NCBI GenBank assembly: GCA_026413225.1
Contig: CM048552.1
Span: 23,115,001 to 23,179,000, forward strand
DNA from: Otis tarda
Taxonomy: Eukaryota; Chordata; Aves; Otidiformes; Otididae
Length of the DNA stretch: 64,000 bases
Direction: 5' to 3'
Shown here: positions 50,001-60,717 of the stretch, in pieces
Numbering within the stretch: the stretch's first letter is position 1
Layout of the letters: every line of letters starts with the position of its first letter
The notes under the pieces: generated by a model
Seen by the model: the letters and a program-made list of their open reading frames with translations, nothing else
Told to the model about the DNA's origin: nothing
The model's database searches: none
Position numbers and translations under genes: made by a program

Positions 50001-51929
50001 ACCTCACTGCGTACTGTGGATCACATAGATGGCACTCTAGACACCAGGCATACACACAAATCAACGTTGGTTTTCTTTCTTGTATTCCAGCAGACTGGCC
50101 TGTTTTCTCTGACCGACCCCACTGAACTATCAGCACGGTGCAGGAGCATCTCAGTTTGGGACGGAGACACAGCAGCAAACAACCTGGCCTTGCCAAGTCA
50201 CTGTGCGTGAAAGGTGAGAGCAGAGTAGAAAAGTCCGTGAGAGGAAGGGGGAAGGAAGTGAGTACCTAACCATTTCTGGCCACAAATTTACCAGTCTCTT
50301 TTTTTCCCCAACAAGCTGACTAATGTACAGGAACTCTTCAGGGCTGCCTCAATCAAAAGCTCCTTCACTTCCAACGCTCTAAACTCTCTTCTGATAACAG
50401 AGTTCCCGTGCAAGTATAATTCAAGTAGATTAATTATGCCACAGACAACATAAAACGCAGGCTGCCTCTTCAAATTATCAGTAGGAGAAAATACCATGAA
50501 GAGTTTCGTTTCAAGGATGCTGTTTACATTTACTCACTTATTTTCCAGGCCTCGGGATCAAAATGAAAAGATAATAACTAATTGCTACAACTGGGAAAAG
50601 TAAATTGGAAAGTCCTTACCGAGTACACCTGTACACAATAATTTGAACAGCGACGGTATAAGCAACACAGATTGCAAAAGTGCAATTAGAGAAGTGGAAA
50701 GTGTTACTCTGAGCAACTGAGATACTATGTTTTGATAACTAAGTTACCTTGGAGATGATTCATATGCACAAGTTGCCTAATGTCATTTTACACCACAGGT
50801 CCAGGAGGTATAAAAATATGCATGAAAATCACTATTAAACCAGACACTGTCCAGTACAATGACAAAGTAAATACATTTTCATGCCAGATTACCGCACTAA
50901 ATTTGAGGCTGTAATATTCAACCTAAGCCCAAAGCATATAAACCCCACACGGCCATCTCTTGTCTTGATGCATCAAGCCAACCATACTGCAGTGCTCTAC
51001 AAGGGGACGTCCTCTTTCTCAAGCAAGGAAATGCCGCTTTGGAAGAAGAAAGTGAGGTTAAAAAAAACCCTGCTCAGTCCAAATGAGTTCTTAGCCTACC
51101 TGAACAGCACGGCCACTGCTGGCAAAAGGGACTTCTTGGGGCTCAGGCTTCTGTGAAAATACCTTCCAGGATGAAGTGCCTTCTGACGTGTACTTGTTCC
51201 TGCTGGGAGAGATGCAAAAAAGATGCTTCAGAGAAGATGTAAGACAAGGGACTGGGCAACACGCACAACCAAAGAGAAATAGCTTGCTCAGTGGGTTTAT
51301 GGGTATCCTAAGCAAAGAATAATTTTGGAGCTGGCATCTCAAAATATTACAGAAAGCTCCTTGTTTTCATCTGTATAAACACAAAAGGAATAAGAGTAAG
51401 GAAGGTGAAATCCATTCATTTTGCACTAAATACAGCAATTGAAGACTTAAAGATGTGCCATAATGGTCAATGAACACCAAATCAACTAGGTTTTTAAAAT
51501 AAGATATCAAAAAATATAGGCCAAACAGATTAAAAGTTAGTTAATTGAAAGATATCAAAAAAGTTGTCATTACCGAGTAACACCACCATGCAACCGTAAT
51601 GCTCATTTTGCAGCTTGCAGTGACTGGAATTATGCTCTATATTACCTAACTGTTTTATTACCTACCTGGAAACTGGTATGTCCTTGGTGGAAAAATTAAT
51701 GGATTACATGGTTCAGTAGCATAACAAATAAAAGTAGGAATAAAATCACACAGCTATCACAAGTACTTGTTAAGTGGGGCTCATTGCAACCAAAAGTCTT
51801 GAGACTGAATGCAAATATATGTATCCAGTAACAAGGAATGCAGGTAAGGTTTGCTGATCAGAGGACCGTGACCTAAAGAAGCAAGGAAACCAAACGGCAT
51901 GCAGAGGTCATCACAGCCTCGCAACTAAG
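44056..51929. other. Long gene-free stretch
   Basis: I recognise no exon. Poly-A/C-rich patch at 44562-44612, A-runs at 46559, 46670 and 47089, AT-rich sequence at 47580-47690, then a less simple, possibly constrained block at 47710-48110. The rest is ordinary AT-leaning sequence with short frames. Confidence 0.45.
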
Positions 51930-52150
51930 CATCACGCTTGGAGCTTCTGCTGTGATTAAGAGGGCTAATGTGGTTCACGGATGCAAATATATGACAGTGA
52001 ATGGAAATACTGAATGGGGTAGGATGGGGTACACAACGGTAACAAGCAACTCCGAAATACTGCCCCCAGTCCCATGGTTGACATTAAAAAAGAGATATAT
52101 GTTGAACATTAGAGAACATGCAGAGCACAGTCACAAAAACAATTAGCATC
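51930..52150 (+). mobile_element. Ancient LINE relic (CR1/L3-type), sense strand
   Basis: Two blocks resemble the region after the RT palm in CR1-clade ORF2. GCTGTGATTAAGAGGGCTAATG near 51948 is close to the sequence encoding AVKKANA. A block near 52087-52144 (AAAAAGAGATATATGTTGAA, then GAGAACATGCAGAGCACAGTCAC) resembles the [16 protein letters not shown] segment. The middle is poorly matched. No product is possible. Confidence 0.45.
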
Positions 52151-53487
52151 CAGAGGGGAAAAAAAGCATTATGTATAATCAGATTTTTTTAAAGATTCAG
52201 TCCTTCTCATATGCCACACAGACAACTGACAGCTTACTTGATCCTTTAAGGAAAAAAAATTTTCAACAATAAAAACCCTTTTAATACAGCCATAAGAAGA
52301 CTTAAAAGGGACCAAGAGATGCAGGTCTAAAGCACAGAAGGCTCCTGTTAGAAATGAGATATCAATCTGAACAGGGAGGAACGAACAGGAACAAAATTCT
52401 TAAAGATACATTCTCTTCTTCTCAGTATTTTCAGGATAAGAGAGGCTTTAGCCCAAGGATTTGCTGGGTCCATGAGCAACAGCTGAGTGAGTTTGTCAAC
52501 CAACCACAGGACTTGACAGCTCCTCTGACCCTACACTCTGAACGATAGTCTCAAAAAAACCTCAAACAAAACACCTCAAACCAAACAACAAAAAAAAAAA
52601 AAAAACAAAAGGGTATTGCCGTGCATTTTCACTAATGCTCCTGAACACTGAATTAAATGCACAATGGACTGTGAAATGCTTGCAGATCTTCCCCCAGCTA
52701 AATGTCAAATGAAGAGGCCATCTGTTAATAAACATAAACATCACCTCTCTGGAGCTTTATCCAGTGTTCTAATAAGTAAACTCACACCACCATTTAGTGC
52801 TACAGGGTTGCCAAGGCAAGTGAAGACTTTTGGTTTTTCATCTCAACAGCTTGGGTGGGCAGAAGGAGACAACACCTGGAGCACGTGGCAGATATGAATT
52901 CCTAGTCATGAAGCCAGCTTTGTGGTTGTAGAGCCATTCACTTTTGAAAAACTTCTTCAAAGCACTCACAAAGACACTTTCTCCCTGAATAAAAGCCTTT
53001 TTAGACAAAATCTCCTCCATTTAGCATGTTTGGGAGGAAAAAAATATCCCAAGAGAGACCTGTTTCAGTTGCTTTTCCAGGTTTGTAACCTATACCCATA
53101 AGGATCATGTGCATGCATCGCAATCCCAACTACAGTTTACATGGGCTGTCCGTTCACGAGGGAAAAAGGTGCATTTGCTGATGATGTGAATCAAAATGTC
53201 ACAGAAAAAGCTTTTCAAAGCTTTTTCTTTTTAACTACTTACTAATCCCAGAAGATTGGAAATCAAAGAGGCTAAACTACTACTTCATTGCCTTACAGTT
53301 CAGCAGGCCCAACACTAAGTTCATACCCGTTTGTCTCACACTGGTTAAATGAACATAGCATGTAAGTTCAATACACATTGTGGCAACACATTAAGGAACA
53401 ATAAATTAACAGTCTTCCAATGTATTTAAGAGATAAGCTGCATATTTTGGATTTCCAATTGCAATAAGCACAATCAGATCCATTAAA
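52151..53487. other. No gene recognised; strong hairpin at 53.2 kb
   Basis: Contains a long A-run near 52590 and a perfect 12-bp-arm inverted repeat at 53203-53228 shortly upstream of the CR1 fragment. No exon was recognised. Confidence 0.5.
53203..53228. repeat. Perfect inverted repeat, 12-bp arms, 2-nt spacer
   Basis: AGAAAAAGCTTT and AAAGCTTTTTCT flank TC. It is almost a perfect 26-bp palindrome. Confidence 0.95.
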
Positions 53488-53919
53488 GGGAAAGGACTTG
53501 GGTGTGCTAGTGGATGAGAAGCTCAACATGAGATGATCAGAGGGCTGGAGCACCTCTACTATGAGGACAGGCTGGGAGAGTTGGGGCTGTTCAGCCTGGA
53601 GAAGACGAGGCTCCGGGGAGACCTTATAGCGGTCTTCCAGTACCTCAAGGGGGCCTTATAGGAAAGATGGGGAAAACTCTTCAGTAGGGCCTGTTGTGAC
53701 AGGATGAGGGGTAATGGTCTCAAAATAGAGGGAGATAGATTTAGATTAGATATTAGGCAAAAATATTTTACAATGAGGGTGGTAGAACACTGGAACAGGT
53801 TGCCCAAAGAGGTGGTGGATGCCCCATCCCTGGTAACACTCAAGGCCAGGTTGGATGGGGCTCTGAGCAACCTGATCTGGTTGGAGATGTCCAGGGTGGT
53901 TGGACTAGATGACCTTTAA
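53487..53919 (+). pseudogene. CR1 ORF2 C-terminal remnant
   Basis: The coding remainder of the CR1 fragment above. It lacks the RT palm entirely, carries the internal deletion and an in-frame TAG, and has lost the natural stop after SNLI. The open part from 53704 (71 codons) preserves the conserved C-terminal motif HWNRLPKEVVDAPS. Confidence 0.8.
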
Positions 53920-53957
53920 AGGTCCCTTCCAACCCTAACCATTCTGTGATTCTATGA
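53487..53957 (+). mobile_element. CR1 LINE 3' fragment with internal deletion
   Basis: A plus-strand CR1 3' end related to the copy at 23-24.4 kb. It begins at the [13 protein letters not shown] block, then jumps directly to [18 protein letters not shown]. The join at about 53534 omits roughly 205 bp relative to the 23 kb copy. It continues through [22 protein letters not shown], a TAG stop at about 53657, RMRGNGLKIEG, HWNRLPKEVVDAPS and SNLI, and ends in the 3' UTR and the tail ATTCTGTGATTCTATG (53941-53956). LIW replaces the usual LI-stop, so the frame reads on to 53919. Confidence 0.92.
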
Positions 53958-56900
53958 CTAACCATTACAAGCTGAAGGAAACCACAGCCTACTACTATTA
54001 ACCATTCCAAGCACCATGCATCTTCAGGAAGTAAGCTTTTATTAGCTGTGTATGCCTAGGCTAATTCCAAGCAAAAGATTATTAAACTGTCCTTCTGATT
54101 TGAGATGGGAGACCTCACCTTGTATTTCAGTTGCACCCTTTCTACCAAATCAACATGTTTTATTTTTTCTGCCCTTTACTTTCTTCCTATGGTTGAATAC
54201 ATTTGACTAATCACTATTTCCCCACTGGTTAAAGAACTGGTCCTTCATAAATTCTAAGTAGTGATGCAACTAGGAACGTAATAGCTAGATTTTCTTTACA
54301 TACATCCATCAGAAAGAGGTACTATCTCTTCTTAAACTATCTAGAGGATAAACAAGAGCCCAGGAAAAAAAAGATGCCAGGAGTTCACTCCTGAAATTTC
54401 TACATATTTAAAACACAGTCAGTTAGTACAGACAGAAGGTTAAGCTTGAAATGTGAGAAATCTTTATTTTGGCATCACTTCTCCAAGAGACCCAGCTATC
54501 ACCCTAACAATCCCTCTAGACGTGGGAAGATTAGTGTCAGGTTTATGAGAGCTTCCTTCAATCCAAATCGCCGTGTAGACCTAATCCAGCTTAACTGGAA
54601 ATACGTTAGCCAGGTCTATTCAGCAATAAGCATGAACATACCTTCTTCTGGTTTGCTGAAGCACTGAGAATGCTTTTAAATAACTTTAACAGAAGGAAAG
54701 AGGACATATCTGCAATATAAAGAAAACCGTGACTGTCAAGTACTACAAAATCCATTCACTGCAAATTACCAAAATGCTTCCACTTTTTACCTGTGGCCTT
54801 AAATTAATGATGCCAGTTAACAAGAAAAGCAAGTGAAACACTAAAAGTAAAGTTTTAATTAGATAACTAACTTCTTGAAGAAGACACACTTCAACTGAAT
54901 AAATCAGAACCACAAATTTTACTTGTTTCCAGGATCGCAAAGCTGTTTGCTTGAGGGCAGGTGGTGGAAGAGGGCCTGTCAAAAATGAATCCAGAAAGGC
55001 AGAAACTTGAAGCTAAGCACAAAGGTGGGGCAAGGTTGGAAGGGCCTCAGAAGGTGCTGGGTGGACTCTGTCCACTGACGAGTGCCGAGGGGCTCCCAAG
55101 CCCAGGGAGCTCAGCGCTGAGCTAATCATCAATCCGGCACCGGCTCCCAGAAGCTGAATTCCAAAGAGAAACCGAATGTCCCAATGAGCACGTGGCTGGT
55201 TACCACAGCTCTGCTGACGCATTCCTGGAGACAAACTCTGCCCTGTGTTACAGCGGCCTCAGACTGAGCAATTGAGCAGGGGCTGGTCATCACGTTAGCT
55301 CCAGGATTTTTCTTAATCATTGTTACTAACATTTGTTAAGCACAGGCACTTCTGGATGTTATCTCAACAAGTCAGTCTTCTGTCAACAATCTGAGAAGGA
55401 AAGAAACTTAGAGAGATCCAAAAGTTATGTATTACTTCACTGCAGAGACAGAATCTGGGAAATACTCAATTTTAACAGATAAACAAATTGCTACCTGCCT
55501 AGAGAAAATAAGTCTTAACCCCGCAAGGTCCTCTGAACGGGTCTCCAGTTTGCCATGTTGCTCCAGGGCTTGGGCAAGCACATCCACTCTCCCTCCTCCA
55601 TCCATCCGCTGAAGCCTCCAGGGGCAAGGACTCCATGGCCTCTTTTTATAGCCAGATCCGAGCAGTTTTGTAGACAGTTAAGAGAGCTTTTAGTAACACT
55701 AAGCTGCTGATGGTTAGATAAAATTACTATCTCCAACTCCTTATTTTCACTTCGTCTTCATGAGTTTTGACCAAGCAAAGAGTAGGAGGTTAAACCACTT
55801 ACTATCCAAATTTTTTTTTTTTTAACAGACACCCTCTCAACGACTTAGTTGGGCTGTGTTGGTTTACATATTTTTTTAACAAAGGTTAACAGACCAATGT
55901 CAAGTCCAAGCCAGCCTCATACTTAAACAAAAGTCTCAAAAGTAATACTCCACTCATTTCAGTTACCTCTGGCTTTATTACAGCTAAAAATGACCTTTTT
56001 CTTTTTTATTCTAATGGTAGGCATTTAAACAGAAGAGGACCTTCCCACTATAAGCTGAGCTTCACAACTTCCTGCGGTGCACAAGAAAACCTACAAGAAA
56101 AGCCAAAATAAATATCCACTACTGGCTTGAACTAAAAGATAAAGGTGAAGAAGCAGGAGAAACACCACATGGGGGTTGTTTGTTTACTTAATTTCATCTT
56201 AATTATTAGACTTTCATCTCACCAACAGCTGTGCAGGTGCTAACTTTACTTCAAGAAGGACCTACAGTTTTTGTTTGCATAAATCAAGTACGTTTAATCA
56301 AGTGCACATTAGCTCATCAACACATTGGATCTAATGAGGAATTGCATAAGTGACAAAGCCAAGCTATTTTGGTGAATATTCATTATATCTCTGCAGAACA
56401 GTCTGACTGGAGGAAAGTGAGAACAAAATGACAGTAAAAGAACGGCAGCAATTACTTTACTAGCAGTTAACGTTGCCATTAACTGCTTGCTGGCAAGAGC
56501 TGAAAGTTGCAAACCTCAATTTAAGCTTGTTACCTTAATTTTACAATTGTAATTCAATATTCGGGATGTGACACTAGTGTAATAAATATCTTCATCCAGT
56601 GCTCCATACAATAAATAATTTAAAAGTGTATGTAAAGTTCCAAATTATAGCCATTACAGAAATACAAATGCTTAGTAGTAAATCTTCATGAAAATAAATA
56701 AATGTGCAAACCATTTTCTCAAAACCAAGCCAGAATCCAAACTCGTTAGTAACAAGTCACTGGTATTTTTTTGTTATTAACAGGCATTCACGAAGCGATC
56801 TCCCTTCAAAATGTAATTTGTTCTTAGGAAGCTTTTGCATGCAAGGCAAACAGCTCCCAGTTTTGTAAAGCTATTCAAAGTCTTTATCCCATTTCCAACA

Positions 56901-58589
56901 ACATCTGTAGGAAAATTCAGGCAGAAGAGGGCTGTGCCCTTAGTGAGGATATTTTACATAACAGGTCTTTAAGTTAGATGGACAAAACAAGATTTGGCTA
57001 GAAGAAAAAACCCCTCGTTCACTTGCACATTTCCAGAATGGATGGAGGAGGAGGAGAGGAAGAGGATGGCTGCTACGTCCTTCTGAGACCCATGCTGTGG
57101 CCGACCCACCGAGAAGGTCACGCAACCCCTTCTCGTGTGGAGTTGCCTGCCTGCTACCGCTGTCCACTGAGACAAGGCATGAGGTAGTTCGTCGCTGTTA
57201 CATTTGCCATTGCAGAAGAATGTAGGTGCTTACGGGCTCTGGTTCACAACTGGAGCTGGATTTAGCTGACCCCAGCTGTTTGCCTTGTCCCTCTGCCAGA
57301 ACAGAGATGAACAGGAGGCTCATGCTACTGGACTTCACAACATTACGTGCTAACATGAACAGCCATAAAACGCAGTTTACATTCATATGCCAGGCTGTAA
57401 ACTCTGGGAGACTCAAAGTCCAATAGGAAACAAGGCTGAATGGCAGAGTAACCTCTGGCAAAGCGACAGGATGAACAGCTGGATGTTTCAGCTCCTGGAG
57501 CACAAGTCAGAGTCACAAGCATACTCATTGTGCTATCCTTCCCACGTCATTGACAATTCAGGAGTATTAAAGAAGTCTGATTACCAAAACTGCTGTAACA
57601 GACTGCCACAAGCACCCAAAGCTTCAGGTGCATGTTTTGGGGGTTCACTTTACTACAAAATACAGCATCACATTTTGGTGGATTGACACCAGCTTCCTAC
57701 AGTTATGTCAGATCATTTAAAAAGCTTTTGGAACCAGAAGCCACCGTTCCAATTCCTTTCCCAAACATTTACTTTCTGTATTGGTTTAAGTATCATATTC
57801 TAAGAAAGATAATTTTCTACTTCATGTGCAATCAGACTAGGTTCCCACCAGGGATTCAGACCCACAAGCATTCCAGGCAAGGAGGACAAGCCATGCCCGG
57901 CTCGGAAGCAGACTTCCTTCCTTTTGTTTTGGCTGGAAGCATGCTCTGTTCTGGCTTTTCCATGGCAGGCGGCAGCCCCCCATACCCAAGCGCGCTGGAT
58001 CTGTCTCGCAACCCACAGGGCAGGCTGGGCGTTCAGCACCAGCCCAGCGTGTGTATGTAATCTCCCTCCCCAGCTCACAGCGAATGGGTCACCCGGCCCA
58101 TGTGTGTCCAGCACAGTACGCAGCCCCACTCCTGCAAAGCCAGTTAGAAATTTTAAGCTTTGGAAAGGGAAAAAAAGACAGAATTTTCAGCCCATCTCTG
58201 GGGTTGATGACTTCAGAAAAGAACTGTAAAGCAAGCTGAAGCCAATCCTAGGTATGCAGCAGCCGCCTATTACTTACCAACCTTTGCTTCCTTCTAGATT
58301 CCATTGTAATGAGAACATAAACAGTAAAACAAGCGTGTCTCTCCCCGGAACGAGCCACCTATTCAGAGTTCCCTCTGGCGTTCAGTAAGCTCATCATCAC
58401 GCTCAAGGTAGCAGCGTTAGTTATCAAAAGCATCGAGTTCCTCCCCAAGGAAGTTACCGCTCCATGAGGAGCTCAGCGACAGGGACGGAACCGTAGCGTT
58501 GTAATTCAGGAACAACACAGGCAATGCTCTTTTCCATCAGATTTCAGAGACGCCGTGAACTTACACTTCCTTCTTCGCACATTCACCCC
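53958..58589. other. No gene recognised
   Basis: AT-leaning sequence with a T13 tract at 55811-55823 followed by AACAG, which by itself looks like a splice acceptor but has no supported exon after it. From about 57.9 kb GC content rises toward the CpG island. Lies in the intron inferred for the leftward gene. Confidence 0.45.
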
Positions 58590-59337
58590 AGAGTGTGACT
58601 AAGCCAGAAAGGACCCAAAAATCGTTACCGATCCCTTCTGGCTCCGGGTGTCACCGAGCCGGACGCAGCCCCGGAGAAAGGGAAAGGCGCAACTCACAGG
58701 TAGCTGCCGGGTCACAAAGCCCTTTCAGCCCCGCACGGAACGGCAGCGGGAGCACAGGATCTCTAACGAACACTTCGGGAAGAAAGTTTAAAGCAGCCTC
58801 CGCGAAGACGCAAAAGGCGTTTGCGGGAACGCCCGAGCGAGCTCCGCAGCCGGCGGTGCCCCAAGCCCGGAGCGCAGGAGCCGGGCGAGCCGCCACAGCG
58901 GGACTGCCGACCCTGGCCGAGCCGGGGGAGGGTGGGGGGATTGCGAAACCCACCGGAGGAGCGGAGCGGCCGGCCCCGCTGCGTGAGGGGGTGAGCGAGG
59001 AGGGGGGGCTGCCCGGGCACCCGGGCGGGAGGAGCCGCCGCCCGCACCCCCCCAACCCCCCAGCCCCCAGCCCTGCGCGGCGGCCGGGCGAAGGCGCTTT
59101 GGTTAAGAGAGCCCCTTAACCAAAACCATCTGGGGCGCGGGCAGCGCGGCGGAAGCCTCCGGCTCCAGGATGGGGGGGAAGTTGTTCTGCCCGCCATCCA
59201 GCAGCTCCCGAGCGGGAAGGGAGACAGACACAGACGGGGGACCCCGCCGCGAAATCCACACACACCGCCCCCCCCCCGCGCCCCATCCACATCCCGAATC
59301 CCGAGGCGCGCAGCGGCTGCGCTGGGGGCTGCGTTAC

Positions 59338-59670
59338 CTTCAACAGGTGCAGGCGCCGGCGGGAGAGAGCCCCGCGGGCGCGGACCGGTCGAGCTGCCCG
59401 AGCGGGAGCGACGGCGGCGGCCGGGGAGCCCGGGGCGGGCGGCGGCGGGCTGGGCAGAGGCGCTACGGCAGCCCCCGGCGGCCGCCCCTGCTCTGCTCCC
59501 GGCGGGCCCCGCCGCCGCCACAGCAGCCGGAGTCAGCGGGAAGGCGGCAGCGGCTGCGGCCACCACCTCCGAAAGGAAGGAGGAGAACGGCGGGGAGGGA
59601 GGGAAGGCACAGGAAAGAAGAGAGAAAGAGAGAGAGAGAGAAAAAAAAGACGCCCCGAGAGGAATTATCC
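59338..59670 (-). other. Candidate non-coding first exon of a leftward host gene
   Basis: On the minus strand a GC-rich stretch ends at 59338 in GTTGAAG followed by GTAACGC, a good match to the vertebrate splice-donor consensus (AAG|GTAA). From 59338 up to about 59670 the minus strand has no ATG in any frame; the first one met is the ATG-TGA within the M-box. This fits a 5' untranslated exon rather than a coding one. The upstream end (transcription start) is not visible, and the chosen right edge is only the M-box. If real, its intron extends leftward through most of this window. The gene cannot be named from this exon. Confidence 0.4.
59612..59650. repeat. GA-rich tract
   Basis: AGAGA-type purine run ending in A8. 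On the minus strand it is a pyrimidine tract between the M-box and the candidate exon end. Confidence 0.9.
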
Positions 59671-59680
59671 GTCACATGAC
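59671..59680 (-). promoter_or_regulatory. M-box/E-box (GTCATGTGAC)
   Basis: GTCACATGAC on the plus strand, GTCATGTGAC on the minus, is the extended E-box preferred by the MITF/TFE family. It is flanked so that CCGTCA and TGACGG half-sites face each other, which could also bind ATF/CREB-type factors. It sits in the CpG island about 330 bp upstream of the candidate donor. Confidence 0.5.
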
Positions 59681-59840
59681 GGCCGCGATCCGCCGCCCCC
59701 CCACAGCCGGAGCCTACACCGGGGAGCCGGGGAAAAGCTGCGAGGAGGGGACACACCTGTAGGCGCAGCACATATCCGCTGTGAGCACAATGCGAGACAG
59801 GAAACTGAAAAAAAACAGCCCAGGGAAGGAGAGAGGCTCC

Positions 59841-59897
59841 CGTTCGTCCCTCCTTCCCTCGCTCCCTCCCTCGCTCCCTCCTCCTCCTCCTCTCTCC
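59841..59897. repeat. CTCC-rich imperfect repeat
   Basis: Imperfect CCCTCGCT/CTCC units within the CpG island. Confidence 0.85.
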
Positions 59898-60067
59898 ACC
59901 CCCTGCCCCCGGTCAGGAGCTGCTTGCAGCGCTGCCTCCCGCCGGGAGAGCCGGGCGGAGGCAGCAGCCGCACTTTCTCTTCCTTTTTCTTTTCCCTGTC
60001 TCCGCTTTGTTTTCCCCGCCGGCCAGGCAGAGCCGGCGCGGCGCAGCGGGGCCACCCAAGCGCTCCC

Positions 60068-60098
60068 GGGGAGCCCCGAGCCGGGGCCGGGCCCGGGG
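60068..60098 (+). repeat. G-quadruplex-capable stretch in CpG island
   Basis: Four runs of three or four guanines lie within about 31 bp, typical of GC-rich promoters. Confidence 0.6.
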
Positions 60099-60572
60099 CC
60101 GGCGCGACCCCGGCCGCCGGTGGTGGGGAGCGGGGAAAGGCGGCGGGGCCCGGGCCTCCGGGCAGGCGGGGGCCGGCGCTGGCCTCCGCAGCGGGGCTGG
60201 GGGCCCGGCCGGGGAAGGGGCTCCTTGCTGTTCCGTAGCTCAAGGCTTTGGGGTACGTGGCGTTTTGGGGTGGTGTTGCGGGGACGCTCCTGAATATGTA
60301 GGCAACAGCGTAATTTCTACTCCTCGTCCCCTGGTCAGAGACTCCTGGGATCCCAAAGCTCCCCTCTCTTCCCGCACGCACTGCCCTGTCGTTTTGGGCC
60401 CAGCATGTGTCACTGGCATCATCTTCACTGAACTTGAAGGACTCCAGGGCTTATCTCTCTCGGGTAAATTTTCTGTAATCTCAGTTTCTGAAGGTCTTTC
60501 CTCCCTCTCAGGCACTCCGCTAAAAAGCCTGTGTCCAAATTTCTCCTGTCTTCCCTCTCAAAACGCACCAAC

Positions 60573-60717
60573 AGGAGTTAATGCCCCCTATCAGTGTGTA
60601 AACGCAGCATCGCCTTGCTTCAGCGTCGTCACAAATTCAGCTGATGAATTTGTCTCAACTGTAAGTAACGTAGGAATAATTTATTTAAAAGAGGCATGTC
60701 TTAGAAGAATGGCTCAG
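60573..60717 (+). other. Possible rightward exon with ATG and donor
   Basis: The plus strand shows AAGAATGGCTCAG|GTAAGC, with a donor at 60717/60718 and an ATG nine bases before it in a good context (A at -3, G at +4). A second donor, ACT|GTAAGT, lies at 60660/60661. A pyrimidine-rich run ending CAACAG at about 60572 could be the acceptor. Together these would make a small exon encoding Met-Ala-Gln just right of the CpG island. Each signal is short, so chance is a real alternative. Confidence 0.2.

Larger units (their letters stand above)
58600..60290. promoter_or_regulatory. CpG island, probable promoter
   Basis: About 1.7 kb of dense GC and frequent CpG in an otherwise CpG-poor window, the classic mark of a constitutive vertebrate promoter. 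It contains a GC box (GGGGCGGG at 59432-59439), long CG-rich runs, a purine/pyrimidine-rich tract at 59612-59650, a CTCC-rich tract at 59841-59897, a G-quadruplex-capable stretch at 60068-60098, and an M-box at 59671-59680. No TATA box was recognised. Splice-donor evidence favours a leftward transcript, and a rightward partner is possible. The several long open frames inside it follow from the scarcity of stop codons in GC-rich DNA and are not taken as genes. Confidence 0.85.

Noticed and set aside
55811..55828. Poly-T followed by AACAG resembling a splice acceptor
   Set aside because: No exon with coding resemblance or donor follows. Such tracts are common in vertebrate introns.
58763..59566. 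267-codon minus-strand frame in the CpG island
   Set aside because: It starts at GTG, has no ATG before the candidate splice donor, is low-complexity Ala/Arg/Pro/Gly, and crosses that donor. Long frames are expected in stop-poor GC-rich DNA.
59170..59679. 169-codon plus-strand frame
   Set aside because: Antisense to the candidate leftward exon, with Arg/Pro/Gly-rich low complexity.
59665..60381. 238-codon minus-strand frame
   Set aside because: GC-rich chance frame with low-complexity composition and no recognised domain.
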